64,000 bases of DNA from Actinomyces minihominis (GTDB lineage: Bacteria; Actinomycetota; Actinomycetes; Actinomycetales; Actinomycetaceae). Numbering within the stretch: the stretch's first letter is position 1; each line of letters opens with the position of its first letter. The notes under the pieces were generated by a model. The model ran no database searches, had not been told where the DNA came from, and saw only the letters and a program-made list of their open reading frames with translations. Below are positions 35,746-44,791 of the stretch, piece by piece. The position numbers and the translations under genes were made by a program. The stretch spans positions 94,721 to 158,720 of the forward strand of contig NZ_FYEG01000004.1 in the NCBI RefSeq assembly GCF_900187855.1, in the 5' to 3' direction.

Positions 35746-37103
35746 ATGTCTACCCCACTGCTCTCAAGCCACCTTCACGTCGACGGTCTCTCCAAGTCAT
35801 ACCCGGATCGACGTGTCCTCACGGACATCAGTTTCACCGTTACCCCCGGTGAGGTCGTAGGCCTCATCGGGGAGAACGGCAGCGGCAAGACCACCCTGCT
35901 CAAGATCATCGCGGGCCTGGTTGAGGCCGATGCTGGGTCAGCCGTCCTCACGCCCTTCTCCTGGATGAGCCCACCAATCACCTCGACGACTCGGCGGTCG
36001 ACTTCCTCCGCGCCTCTCTCGCCTCCTGGCCCGGACCGGTTCTACTTGCAAGTCACGACCGTGCCTTCCTTGACGAGGTCGCCACAGTCCTCATTGACCT
36101 CGATCCTGCACCCCGGGCCCACGCCCTTGTTCGTCAACTCAATGACGAACAACACGGCGGGTTCGGCATCACTCGGTTCACCGGGAGCTACAGCGACTAT
36201 CTACTGCAGCGCGCTGCGGACAGGGAACGCTGGACTAAACGGTACCGCGACGAGCAGGACGAACTGAAGCGACTACGCGCTTCCGCAAGGGTCACCCCCG
36301 TCGTCGGGCACGTCGACTGGAAACCACGATCCGAGGTGCGCATAGCCAAGAAGTTCTATGGTGACCGCAATGCTCGTGTTGTGTCGCGACGGGTTGGTGA
36401 GGTGGAAAGAAAGCTCACCGAGTTGGAGCGGGACCAGGTTGCGAAGCCGCCCCGACCCCTGCACTTCGCGGGACTTGGGGCTGAGGCCGATTCAAAGCGG
36501 CAGGGCATCGCGGTGTCAGCTGCGGGTATCACCGTAAAAGGACGCCTCTCCCCCGTTTCATTCCGGCTCGAACCCGGCGAACACCTGCTGGTTACCGGAG
36601 CAAATGGAACCGGTAAGTCCACCCTCCTTCAGGTCCTTGCCGGACTTCTCCCACCCTCAAGCGGAGAGGTCACGGCCCTGGATGCAAGAGGAAGCATCGG
36701 CATGTTGCACCAGGAGGTGTTTCTCCCGGACCCCCATCAGCGAGGGCTGGCACGCACAGCCACCCAGGCGTACGCGGACGCAGTCGGAGAGGCGCAAGCC
36801 GAGGCGGTTCCCCTGGCCAACTTCGGCCTCCTCGAACCCCGGGACCTCAACCGCCCCCTCGCCTCCCTCAGTGTCGGCCAGCATCGCCGGGTCGAACTGG
36901 CCTCCCTTCTGGCCCACCCTCCACATTTGCTCCTTCTCGATGAACCGACCAACCACCTCTCACTCGCCCTTGCAACCGCTCTTGAGGAGCAGATCCCCGA
37001 CTATCCCGGGACGGTCATCGTCGCCTCGCATGACCGTTGGCTGCGAGCACGCTGGCAAGGACGGATCCTCCCGCTGCAAGGTAGCGGAAGCTCCGGCAAC
37101 TAG
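35746..37103 (+). pseudogene. Broken ABC-F ATPase (ribosome-protection type), internal deletion and frameshift
   Basis: The first segment (frame 1 from ATG 35746) encodes an ABC-F start: DGLSKSYPDRRVLTDISF, Walker A GLIGENGSGKTTLLKIIAGL, then at about 35940 coding shifts to frame 3, where LLDEPTNHLDDSAVDFLR (35958 on) and ASHDRAFLDEV continue. Between them about 80-100 residues, including the Q-loop and the LSGGQ signature of the first ATPase, are missing. The rest stays open to 37103 and holds the linker (SYSDYLLQRAADRERWTKRY), a second Walker A GANGTGKST, signature LSVGQHRR and LLLDEPTNHLS. ABC-F proteins act on the ribosome in antibiotic protection or translation. The intact second half could still be translated from 36336 but would lack partner sites. 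Confidence 0.82.
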
Positions 37104-37137
37104 GGACTGAAGAAGGAACAGAGTCTCGAGAAAAATC

Positions 37138-37196
37138 ACAGTAGTCAACTGTTCATATTCTTTACGATTTAGCTTTTTTCTCTGTGCATCTAATAG
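37138..37196 (+). promoter_or_regulatory. Candidate operator and promoter of the NatAB-like exporter
   Basis: ACAGT (37138-37142) and ACTGT (37148-37152) form a short palindrome in an AT-rich stretch. Downstream, TTTAGC (37168-37173) and TAATAG (37191-37196) with a 17-base spacer could be a promoter whose start site would fall almost on the ATG at 37207, suggesting a leaderless mRNA. Pattern matching only. Confidence 0.3.
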
Positions 37197-37206
37197 TGTG
37201 ATCCCC

Positions 37207-38169
37207 ATGGCATTACAGACCCATGGCCTGAGCCGTCGCTTTGGTGACCGCCTGGCAGTAGATAACGCAAGTTTCTCGGTGGAACGGGGGCGACTGACGG
37301 GATTCGTCGGCGCTAATGGAGCCGGTAAGACCACCGTCATGCGGATGATCCTCGGCGTTCTCGCCCCTTCGGCCGGCACCGTCACCCTCGACGGGATCGA
37401 ACTGGACCAGGCCACACGTCGATCCTTTGGTTACATGCCCGAAGAGCGCGGCCTCTACCCCAAGATGCCTCTGCGGGAACAGATGGTCTACTTTGCCATG
37501 CTGCACGGCCTTTCCAAGACGGAAGCAACCGCTGCAAGTGACAGGCTGTTGGAGACGCTTGACCTGACCGAGCGCGCCAAGGACCCTATCGAGAACCTCT
37601 CGCTGGGAAACCAGCAGCGAGCCCAGGTGGCGGTCTCGCTTGTCCACCAACCCACCGCGCTCATTCTCGATGAACCTTTCAGCGGCCTCGACCCGATGGC
37701 GGTGGATGTCATCCTCTCCGTCCTCACCCAGCACGCTGAACGCGGCATTCCCCTGATGCTTTCCAGCCACCAGCTCGACGTGGTGGAACGACTGTGTGAT
37801 GACCTGGTCATCATCTCCGGGGGCAAGATTCTTGCTGCCGGCAGCATCGAGGGGTTGCGCCAGGAGTACAGCAAGAACATGTACGCTCTCAGCGCCCCGC
37901 ACGACCTCTCCTGGCTGGCAGCAGTCCCGGGCGTCACCCAGGCCGATGTGGTGGCTGTCGAGGGGAACTGGGAACGACCGGCCTCCCAGAGCGTCACCCT
38001 GACACTGAGCGGATCTGACGACGAGCAGCAAACCCTGCTGCGGCGCATCATCGCCGACCTGGTGGCCCGCGGGCCCCTCATAAGCGTCGGCCCCGTCAAC
38101 ACCCCGCTAACCGAAATCTTCCGCGACGTTGTGGCGGGTACCAACCACGATGCGGAGGAAAGCGCATGA
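37207..38169 (+). CDS. ABC transporter ATP-binding protein (NatA/DrrA-like)
   Basis: ATPase subunit of an ABC-2 type exporter, 320 residues from ATG 37207; an in-frame GTG lies 9 bases upstream at 37198. Motifs: RRFGDRLAVDN, Walker A GANGAGKTT, YMPEERGLYPKMPLREQ (Q-loop region), signature LSLGNQQR, Walker B ALILDEPFSGLDP, and switch SSHQLDVVE. The LSLGNQQ signature and the ERGLYP motif are characteristic of NatA-like ATPases. A C-terminal domain of about 90 residues follows. Its stop overlaps the permease start (ATGA). Confidence 0.92.
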   Translation: MALQTHGLSRRFGDRLAVDNASFSVERGRLTGFVGANGAGKTTVMRMILGVLAPSAGTVTLDGIELDQATRRSFGYMPEERGLYPKMPLREQMVYFAMLHGLSKTEATAASDRLLETLDLTERAKDPIENLSLGNQQRAQVAVSLVHQPTALILDEPFSGLDPMAVDVILSVLTQHAERGIPLMLSSHQLDVVERLCDDLVIISGGKILAAGSIEGLRQEYSKNMYALSAPHDLSWLAAVPGVTQADVVAVEGNWERPASQSVTLTLSGSDDEQQTLLRRIIADLVARGPLISVGPVNTPLTEIFRDVVAGTNHDAEESA

Positions 38170-39284
38170 AACACTCATCTTCTGCTGCCGGAGCAACCTG
38201 GCTGGTGGCCAAACGTGAAGTAACGGCCCAGGTCCGTACCAAGTCATTCATCATCTCCACCGCCATCCTGTTGATTGCTGCCTTCGCCCTCACCACCTTC
38301 GGCGGGATCATGGCGAACCGGGCTGCCGCCACCGACATGGAAGCGACCGTGGCAGTGGTCTCTGAGACTGAGGAAGTCATCGCGGGAAACCCGCTGATCA
38401 CCACGGTTACCGCGGGCAGTGAAGAGGATGCCATCAACATGGTTCTCAACGGGGAGGTTGAGACCGCAATCCTGCCATCGACCTCCCCCGACTCCGTCCT
38501 CGACTACCGCCTGGTCGCCCTCGACTCGGTTCCCACCGTGGTATCCATGTCGACCACACTTTCTCCCGAGGTGGAACTCCTAGGTGAACAGAGTGATGAG
38601 TACGAGTTCGGCCTCGACTACATCGTCTCCTTGGTCTTCGGCGTCATCTTCATGATGTCAGTGATGACCTTCGGTTCCACCATCGCGCAGAACACCGTGG
38701 TGGAGAAGCAGACGAGGACGGTTGAGCTGCTCATTTCCGCGGTCTCCTCCCGAGTGCTACTGGCGGGCAAGATCCTCGGTAACTCAATCCTGGCGGTCGG
38801 TCAGACAGCCGCGGTGGTTCTGGCTGCCGTGCTCGGTCTGGTTGTGACCGGCCAGAGCGGACTACTCACCATGCTGTCCGCACCCATGCTTTGGTTCATC
38901 GTCTTCTTTATTTTTGGGTTCGTCCTCTTCGCCTCGATCTTCGCCGCGGCTGCCTCACTGGTGTCACGCATCGAAGACACTGGTTCCGTGCTCTCCCCCG
39001 TCATCATGCTGGCCATGGCGCCCTACTTCATCGTCATCATTTTCGGGCAGAACCCCACGGTGATGGCGATCGCCTCCTACGTCCCCTTCACCTCGATTGT
39101 GGCGATGCCGGTGCGGATGTTTACGGGTGGGGTCGCCTTCTGGGAACCACTACTTTCCCTGCTGGTCCTGGCCCTCAGCGACATTCTCATCGTCCTGATC
39201 GCGGCCCGTATCTACCGCTCTTCCGTCCTCAAGATGGGTGGGCGTCTGAAGCTCAAAGAGGCCTGGGTGGGGGATCGCAACTAG
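38166..39284 (+). CDS. ABC-2 type exporter permease (NatB-like)
   Basis: A 372-residue membrane partner of the preceding ATPase. TM1 lies at about 30-50, then a large extracytoplasmic domain of about 125 residues (VAVVSETEEVIAGNP through YEFGLDYIVS), then five or more helices in the second half, with EKQTRTVELLISAVSSRVLLAGKILGN, the conserved cytoplasmic coupling segment of NatB/ABC-2 permeases. Such pairs export Na+, drugs or lantibiotics. The neighbouring genes do not reveal a substrate. Confidence 0.9.
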   Translation: MKHSSSAAGATWLVAKREVTAQVRTKSFIISTAILLIAAFALTTFGGIMANRAAATDMEATVAVVSETEEVIAGNPLITTVTAGSEEDAINMVLNGEVETAILPSTSPDSVLDYRLVALDSVPTVVSMSTTLSPEVELLGEQSDEYEFGLDYIVSLVFGVIFMMSVMTFGSTIAQNTVVEKQTRTVELLISAVSSRVLLAGKILGNSILAVGQTAAVVLAAVLGLVVTGQSGLLTMLSAPMLWFIVFFIFGFVLFASIFAAAASLVSRIEDTGSVLSPVIMLAMAPYFIVIIFGQNPTVMAIASYVPFTSIVAMPVRMFTGGVAFWEPLLSLLVLALSDILIVLIAARIYRSSVLKMGGRLKLKEAWVGDRN

Positions 39285-39454
39285 TCTGAGCGCCCAAAAG
39301 TGCCCGGATCCCACTTTCCGCCCGTAGTCGCAATTGCCACATTTGGTCGGCAGAAACGCACTGTTTGAGGGCGGGGCCGCAACAATGGACCCTGTTGATC
39401 CAGACAGTCGGGTGCGCCTGTAGTCGGCTGGGAGCAACCAGAAGGGTGAAAACT

Positions 39455-39877
39455 ATGAAGAAACTTCTTGCTGCCTCCGCCGCAGCCATCGCGATGCTGT
39501 CCCTGGCGGCCTGCTCAACCGGAGGCACCTCGGACCAGTCTGGTTCGGCCGGCCCGCAGACTCAGGAAGAAGCCTGCGCGCTGATCATGTCCTCGATGGA
39601 GGAACTGAGTGTTGAGCTGAACAAGTTCAGCGGTGACTCCCCAGAGGAACTGCACGAAATGGTGATTGCTGCGAAGAATCACCTCACCAAACTCGACCGT
39701 GAACTGAGCAATCAGACGGTCAAGGATGTCTGGGAACCCATCTCAGCCCTGCAGATCGAGGGACTCGAGGCCGCAGCAAACGAGGACCAAGATGGCCTGG
39801 TTTCCTCTTACATCGCGATGAGTGAGCAGACCGAGACCTTCCTTGAGGTCTGCCCTGCTCCGCAGGCACAGAGCTAG
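39455..39877 (+). CDS. Small lipoprotein, unknown function
   Basis: A 140-residue secreted lipoprotein. ATG 39455 follows GAAGGG at a suitable distance, and the start gives a textbook type II signal: MKKLLAASAAAIAMLSLAAC with the lipid-modified cysteine at residue 20. The mature part is a Ser/Gly-rich tether followed by an acidic, mainly helical domain (EEACALIMSSMEELSVELNK and onward) with two further cysteines that could pair. An upstream in-frame ATG at 39365 lacks support. No family recognised. Confidence 0.8.
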   Translation: MKKLLAASAAAIAMLSLAACSTGGTSDQSGSAGPQTQEEACALIMSSMEELSVELNKFSGDSPEELHEMVIAAKNHLTKLDRELSNQTVKDVWEPISALQIEGLEAAANEDQDGLVSSYIAMSEQTETFLEVCPAPQAQS

Positions 39878-39880
39878 CCT

Positions 39881-40297
39881 CTAGCCCTCTGCCCAGGTGG
39901 GGATGCGCACGGAGAGCGCTTCGGTCAAATCGATCTGCTCTCCGTCGCGTCCCCCTTTTCCTAGAATCAGGGTCGGAGCCGAAGCCTCCGGGTTCACCCC
40001 TCGCAGGCGCTGAGCCAACGACAGGGGCGCGGTGAGGATGTAGAACTGTCCGTCCTCAGCAACTGCCACCGATCTGTCAGCCTTGAGGTACCACCCCTGC
40101 AGCGGTGTCTTCGCCCTCTTCCCGTTTCCGTCAGAAACGTAGAGCTGTTCGGGCCCCACCCCGGTCCGCCTGGCTGCCGATATAAATTTCTCCAGGTACT
40201 CCCTGGCCTGCGCACTCTCTGCGGCTTCACGTTCCCGAAGCCTCTGCGCTTGCGCGAGTGCGTTTTGACGTCTTTGATCTGCCCAGGATGAGTCCAT
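39881..40297 (-). CDS. Conserved-looking hypothetical protein, coiled coil plus small C-terminal domain
   Basis: A 138-residue soluble protein starting at ATG 40297 (MDSSWADQRRQNAL). Residues 1-45 are Gln/Arg/Ala/Glu-rich and should form a helix or coiled coil. The rest looks like a small mixed domain (TPLQGWYLKADRSVAVAEDG, FYILTAP, then an acidic DLTEALSVRIPTW end). It converges with the lipoprotein gene, 3 bases apart at the stops. Function not recognised. Confidence 0.65.
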   Translation of the reverse strand: MDSSWADQRRQNALAQAQRLREREAAESAQAREYLEKFISAARRTGVGPEQLYVSDGNGKRAKTPLQGWYLKADRSVAVAEDGQFYILTAPLSLAQRLRGVNPEASAPTLILGKGGRDGEQIDLTEALSVRIPTWAEG

Positions 40298-40367
40298 ACT
40301 TAAGAGTAACCACATTTGCCCGCGGAAGTTCGGGAGGGGTGCGCCAGTTTGGAGGAAAGGAAGTTTT

Positions 40368-41363
40368 ATGAGTGAAGCTACGCCTCAGTACCGCTCGACA
40401 GAGACATTCTGGACCCCACCGTCGCACAGCTACCCGGACCGGACATTGATGCGCAGCCAAATCGGCTCCCGCTGGGTGGGAATGTCCGTTATCGCCATGA
40501 TCCTCTTTGCCGTCACCTACATCGGATTGGTGAGAACGAGGATCGGTCAGTACATGGAGAACTCCGCACTACTTGGAGCCGAGCAGCTCACGGGTCCGGA
40601 GGTTACCGACGCCCTCGACACCCTCAAGGTCATCTCGGTCACCTCTCTGCTCGTCGTCATGGGTGCCTACCTGGTGGCCGGTTTGCTGCGCAGGTCGTGG
40701 CGCGTGGCAGTGGCTGGAATCGCCACCCTGGGACTCGCGACCGTGCTCGCCGAGGTCCTCAAGCACTTCATCCCCCGCCCCGACCTCGCGGATATTTACC
40801 AGAACAACGCGCACAACTCTTTCCCTTCCGGGCACACCACGATAGCCATGGCCATCCTGATTTCCCTGCTGCTGGTGGTGTCCTACCGCTGGCGCGGCCT
40901 GGCCATGCTCCTGGCGGCCAGCTGGGCCACCTCCGTCGGCGCCGCCACCCTGCAGGCCCGCTGGCACAGGCTCTCTGACACCATCGGCGGTGACCTCATC
41001 GTTCTTTTCGTCGGGGCCCTGGTCATGCTGTGGCTGGTCCGTACCCACCAGGTGAGGCCCGAGGAAGGCCGTTCCTATCCCCTTAGAGTCATCTTCGTCG
41101 TTGGTATGACCCTGGTCGGGGTTAGCTCCCTCGTGGTTGGCACCACCCTCGGGGTGGCGACTCTCAGCAACTTCGGGGTGCTGCAGGAAATCGCCAGTTC
41201 GTACTCGACGGGAACCCCGGCCCAACTAACCGCTCACCTTGATCCCGCGTTCAACGAGAACATGTATCTGGCCGCCCAGTCCCTCGCCCTCGGCTTCTCA
41301 ACCGTGGCTGCGCTGTGGTTCTGGGGAACCATGCACCGCGTCAGCACCCGCCCCGGGGCTTAG
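40368..41363 (+). CDS. PAP2-family membrane phosphatase
   Basis: A 331-residue integral membrane protein of the type 2 phosphatidic acid phosphatase superfamily. The three catalytic motifs are visible: LKHFIPRPD, NSFPSGHTTIAM, and RWHRLSDTIGGD with the catalytic histidine and aspartate. Such enzymes dephosphorylate lipid phosphates or polyprenyl pyrophosphates at the outer face. A polar N-terminus of about 40 residues precedes TM1, and two further helices follow the active site. Ribosome-binding site GGAAAGGAAG precedes ATG 40368. The stop overlaps that of the convergent transporter gene. Confidence 0.88.
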   Translation: MSEATPQYRSTETFWTPPSHSYPDRTLMRSQIGSRWVGMSVIAMILFAVTYIGLVRTRIGQYMENSALLGAEQLTGPEVTDALDTLKVISVTSLLVVMGAYLVAGLLRRSWRVAVAGIATLGLATVLAEVLKHFIPRPDLADIYQNNAHNSFPSGHTTIAMAILISLLLVVSYRWRGLAMLLAASWATSVGAATLQARWHRLSDTIGGDLIVLFVGALVMLWLVRTHQVRPEEGRSYPLRVIFVVGMTLVGVSSLVVGTTLGVATLSNFGVLQEIASSYSTGTPAQLTAHLDPAFNENMYLAAQSLALGFSTVAALWFWGTMHRVSTRPGA

Positions 41364-42928
41364 ATCATCCACACCAGCGGGACCAGCAGGATCTTCACCA
41401 GGATGGCGAGGGCGAACAGCGTGCTGTAGGCGCTCTCAATCCGCTCATCCCGCACCCGCGCGTCGGCTGCTTGAAACACTGCGGGTTGCCCAAGAAAACC
41501 CGCCACTCCCCCGGCGGTGCGCGCCGCGGACAGTCCGGCTACCCGACCCGCCACAACCATGACCACACAGCCCACCACCGCGACGATAGTTGCCAGCAGG
41601 ATGGCTTTGAACCCCATGGGCTCGCTCAGAAGCGATGCCACCGCCGGGCCGGCAGATAGTCCCAGGGCCGAGAGGAACAGCAGCATACCCAGGTGCCGAA
41701 CCGTCAGGTTGACGGTGTCGGGCATCGACCACACCAGCGGACCGGTGCGGCGCAAAGCACCGAGAATCATCCCGACCAGCAGCGGTCCAGCAGCCCCACC
41801 CAGTTCAAAGGTGGTGCCCCCCGGCAGGGGGATCGACACCATGCCGACCAGAATCCCCAGCACCAGGCCGATCCCAATGGACAGGGAGTCCATTTCGGCA
41901 ATCGACCTCTGTGAGTCACCGAGGTACTTCTTGACCGCCCCCACTTCCTCCCGCGGCACAACCACGGCCAGGGCATCGCCTGCCTGCAGGGGCAGATCTT
42001 CCCGAGCCAGCAAATCTAGGTCCCCGCGCCGCACCCGGGTCACCACCGCGCCGTAGCGAGAGGGGAGACTCAGTTCAGAGACCGTGTGACCCGGCAGTGT
42101 GTCATTGGAGAGGACGATGCGAACAAACTCCACTTCGGAGCGATCGTCAGCAAGGTGCTCTGCCACCGGAACCCCGATGCGATCAAGGACCAGTTCTGGC
42201 CCACCGGGCTCCCCAACAACGACGATCTCGTCGCCCTCACGCAGTTCCTCACCGGGAACGAGGACGCGCGTCGTGCCCTCACGTCGCACGTAGGAAAAAC
42301 GAACCGTCTGGTCCGCCCACTCAGGAATGTCCTTCGGCTGGATCGTCTTGGTGACTCGAACTGTGAGGGCGTGCAGCCCCCGGCCCGCAAGCGGTGGCGT
42401 GTCCTTTCCGCCCTGCCAGCGCAGTCCCGCCACGAGCGTCACCACGATCACGCCGACGATGACACCCATGGGGTAGCCGGTGGAGTAGCCCACGGCGGCC
42501 TCGGGTCCCCCGACCAGCCGGGTGGCGGCGTCGAGGGCGGGTGCTGCGGTCAGTGCCCCGGTGAAAAGGCCCGTGGAGAGGCCACTGGGTAGTTCGAACC
42601 AGTTCCCCAGCAGCGCCGCCGTGATTCCGCCGAGGACGCTCGCAATGATCGCGCCGATCATCAGCGGCATGTTGGTGCGTAGTGCCTTGCCAATTGTGGC
42701 CCCCGAGGCGATACCGACCGTGTAGACGAACAGCGCCAGGCCGATCTGCTGGACCAGACCGAAGCCCTCTGCCAGATCGGGGTTAATTGCGGAGAAGGTC
42801 AGGGCGACAAACAGGGCTCCGGCCGCCCCCAGGCGAAGTGGGCCAACCCGAATCGCACCCAGGGCAGCCCCTAGCGCAAGCACAATGAACAGCGTGAGCA
42901 GTGGCTGACCTACCAGGAAATCCGTCAT
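41360..42928 (-). CDS. AspT/YidE-family transporter with TrkA-C domains
   Basis: A 522-residue membrane protein with two blocks of about five to six helices flanking a soluble middle region of about 170 residues. The blocks contain similar AspT-type segments (GLALFVYTVGIASGATIGKAL and LGMLLFLSALGLSAGPAVASLL), consistent with an internal duplication. The middle holds two RCK/TrkA-C-like domains (LVPGEELREGDEIVVVGEP, LPLQAGDALAVVVPREEV). Family members include aspartate:alanine exchangers; most, like YidE, have unknown substrates. Single gene, convergent with the PAP2 gene and 17 bases after the next minus-strand gene. Confidence 0.88.
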   Translation of the reverse strand: MTDFLVGQPLLTLFIVLALGAALGAIRVGPLRLGAAGALFVALTFSAINPDLAEGFGLVQQIGLALFVYTVGIASGATIGKALRTNMPLMIGAIIASVLGGITAALLGNWFELPSGLSTGLFTGALTAAPALDAATRLVGGPEAAVGYSTGYPMGVIVGVIVVTLVAGLRWQGGKDTPPLAGRGLHALTVRVTKTIQPKDIPEWADQTVRFSYVRREGTTRVLVPGEELREGDEIVVVGEPGGPELVLDRIGVPVAEHLADDRSEVEFVRIVLSNDTLPGHTVSELSLPSRYGAVVTRVRRGDLDLLAREDLPLQAGDALAVVVPREEVGAVKKYLGDSQRSIAEMDSLSIGIGLVLGILVGMVSIPLPGGTTFELGGAAGPLLVGMILGALRRTGPLVWSMPDTVNLTVRHLGMLLFLSALGLSAGPAVASLLSEPMGFKAILLATIVAVVGCVVMVVAGRVAGLSAARTAGGVAGFLGQPAVFQAADARVRDERIESAYSTLFALAILVKILLVPLVWMI

Positions 42929-42945
42929 GCTCCAACCCTACGCGG

Positions 42946-43638
42946 CTAGTTGTACTCCCCCGCGCGGATGTCATCGATATCAAGTATCTGAGGTACGTCC
43001 AGGTGTTCGACCTCGCCAACATTCTCGGCCTGGTCGCCTGGTTTGAAGTCCAGGTCAACCGGACCCTCAACATCACCGAAGGCCTCATAGACGGATTCGA
43101 CGATGCCGTGACCAATCGTGTTTCCAGAGATTCCACCCCCGGCCACACCTGCCGCGATGACGAACCACGTGCGGGGATCGGTGGGCAGACCCACCGACGG
43201 GCGTGCAAAACGGGCTAGATTATCCAGCATCATCTGCCCGATGGGGAGGGCGGCGCTGGCAAGGAGTGCGCTGTGCACCGCCTCCTGGACCCGGGGATCA
43301 GAGGTGCTGATACCCCTGACCCGGGCGTGACCCAGGATGTAAAGGGCTGTCATTGAGAGCAGTCCAACCGAAGAGACCTTGTTGAGGGCGCCTGCCGGAA
43401 TCTTTAGGTTTCTGCGTGCTGAGGAGCCAAGGCCCTTGGCAACCCCGGTGCCTGCCGCGACGGTGAGGAAGGCCCGGTCGAGGCGTCTCAGTGCCTTGCG
43501 CCCGTCGTTCGTTCCCACGCTGAGTCGTTTGAGAACTCCATCAACGCGGTGCTCATGTTTTGAGAGGAGATTGCCGAGGACGTAGCTCACCTCGTCCTCG
43601 AGGGAACCTCCCGAGTAGGAATCGTGTTTCTTCGCCAT
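42946..43638 (-). CDS. Hypothetical protein with hydrophobic central segments
   Basis: A 230-residue protein starting MAKKHDSYSGGSLEDE. The N-terminal 60 residues are basic and helical. Three moderately hydrophobic segments follow (AFLTVAAGTGVAKGLG, SSVGLLSMTALYILG, WFVIAAGVAGGGISGN), and the C-terminus is strongly acidic (VDLDFKPGDQAENVGEVE). The Gly-rich helices faintly recall EcsC-like proteins, but I do not assign it. It may share a transcript with the transporter gene downstream. Confidence 0.65.
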   Translation of the reverse strand: MAKKHDSYSGGSLEDEVSYVLGNLLSKHEHRVDGVLKRLSVGTNDGRKALRRLDRAFLTVAAGTGVAKGLGSSARRNLKIPAGALNKVSSVGLLSMTALYILGHARVRGISTSDPRVQEAVHSALLASAALPIGQMMLDNLARFARPSVGLPTDPRTWFVIAAGVAGGGISGNTIGHGIVESVYEAFGDVEGPVDLDFKPGDQAENVGEVEHLDVPQILDIDDIRAGEYN

Positions 43639-43741
43639 GCGATGACACTACAGGGCGCGGGGCGGTCGTACTGGAAACAAGATAGAATCAGGGGCATTCT
43701 GAACGCTACCGATTACGGGCTGACAACGGGAGACTTTGCTA

Positions 43742-44791
43742 ATGGATTCGTCCCCATCCACTCCGGATGCATCGGTGGCTGATGCCAAGGCAGTGGTGGC
43801 AGACACCAAAGCTAGTTCGGTGGCAGAGGTACCCGATGTGGCAGAGGCGAAGAAACCCACCCGGTGGTATCAGACCAAAGGGGCAAAGTTCCTCTTCACA
43901 TTGCTAATACTTGTCGTCGCGGTTTTCATCGTCACCAAGTCGATCAAACCGGAAGAGTTTGAGAAGGCCTTCGAGAACATGAGCCCCTGGTGGTTCGTGG
44001 CTTCGTTCGCGGTGGGGACTTTGACCTGGGTTGGCGCCGCGATACCCATGCGAGTGTTTGCCCCCATCAAAATCTCTTTCAAAGATGCCCTCCTCACGCA
44101 GATGGCCTCCTCATTCGTCGGAGTGGTTGCACCCGCGGGTCTGGGTTCCCTCGCCCTCAGCATTCGCTTCCTGTCGAAGCGCGGAATGAAGATGGCGCAG
44201 GCCGTAGCAACGATGATCCTCATGGAACTGTCCCAGTTCCTCACGTCGTTCATCCTGGTGATTGCCGCGATACTGCTCGTGGGCATCAGCCCTGATATCA
44301 AGGTGCCCTGGGACGTGGTCGGCTGGGTTGCCCTCGGCATCGTAGTTGCCGCGGCGGTGGTATTTGCGGTCAAGGTGACCCGTCAATGGATTATCACGCA
44401 GGTAAAGAGCGTATGGGAGCGCTTCTACCCGCAGGCCGTCTGGGCCTTTAAGCACCCCAAGCAGCTAGCCCTCGCTATGTTCGGCGCCACGCTGCAGACC
44501 TTCTCTTTCATTGCGTCGTTTACGTTTGCACTGCTGGCGTTCGGCACGAACGTGGACTTCTTCAAGGTGGGGGCCGCCTACCTTGTCTTCAACACCCTGG
44601 GTTCCATGGTGCCGATTCCAGGCGGGGTTGGTTCAACTGAAGCCGCTCTGACTCTGGGTATGACGACCATCGGTGTTTCTGCGGCAGTGGGACTCACGGC
44701 CGCTGTCACGTTCCGTCTGGCGACCTTCTACCTGCAGATCCCGGTTGGCTGGGTCGCATTTGAGTACATGCAGCGGAAGAAGTTGATTTAA
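43742..44791 (+). CDS. Flippase-like / lysylphosphatidylglycerol synthase TM-domain protein
   Basis: A 349-residue polytopic protein of the UPF0104/AglD-like family (the MprF flippase domain without the synthetase). About 45 polar, Ala/Val/Asp-rich residues precede TM1; then seven to eight helices with APAGLGSLALSIRFLSKRG and VPIPGGVGSTEAALTLGMTTIG, the conserved Gly-rich blocks of this family. Start ATG 43742 follows GGGAGA; a TTG two codons upstream is possible. Proteins of this class are thought to flip lipids or lipid-linked sugars. The neighbouring acyltransferase (convergent) also suggests membrane lipid work. Confidence 0.87.
   Translation: MDSSPSTPDASVADAKAVVADTKASSVAEVPDVAEAKKPTRWYQTKGAKFLFTLLILVVAVFIVTKSIKPEEFEKAFENMSPWWFVASFAVGTLTWVGAAIPMRVFAPIKISFKDALLTQMASSFVGVVAPAGLGSLALSIRFLSKRGMKMAQAVATMILMELSQFLTSFILVIAAILLVGISPDIKVPWDVVGWVALGIVVAAAVVFAVKVTRQWIITQVKSVWERFYPQAVWAFKHPKQLALAMFGATLQTFSFIASFTFALLAFGTNVDFFKVGAAYLVFNTLGSMVPIPGGVGSTEAALTLGMTTIGVSAAVGLTAAVTFRLATFYLQIPVGWVAFEYMQRKKLI

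Noticed and set aside
35940..36267. C-terminal part of the frame-1 product in the ABC-F gene
   Set aside because: After about residue 65 the translation becomes Ser/Thr/Pro-rich noise, while frame 3 shows clear ABC-F motifs. It is frameshifted sequence, not a domain.
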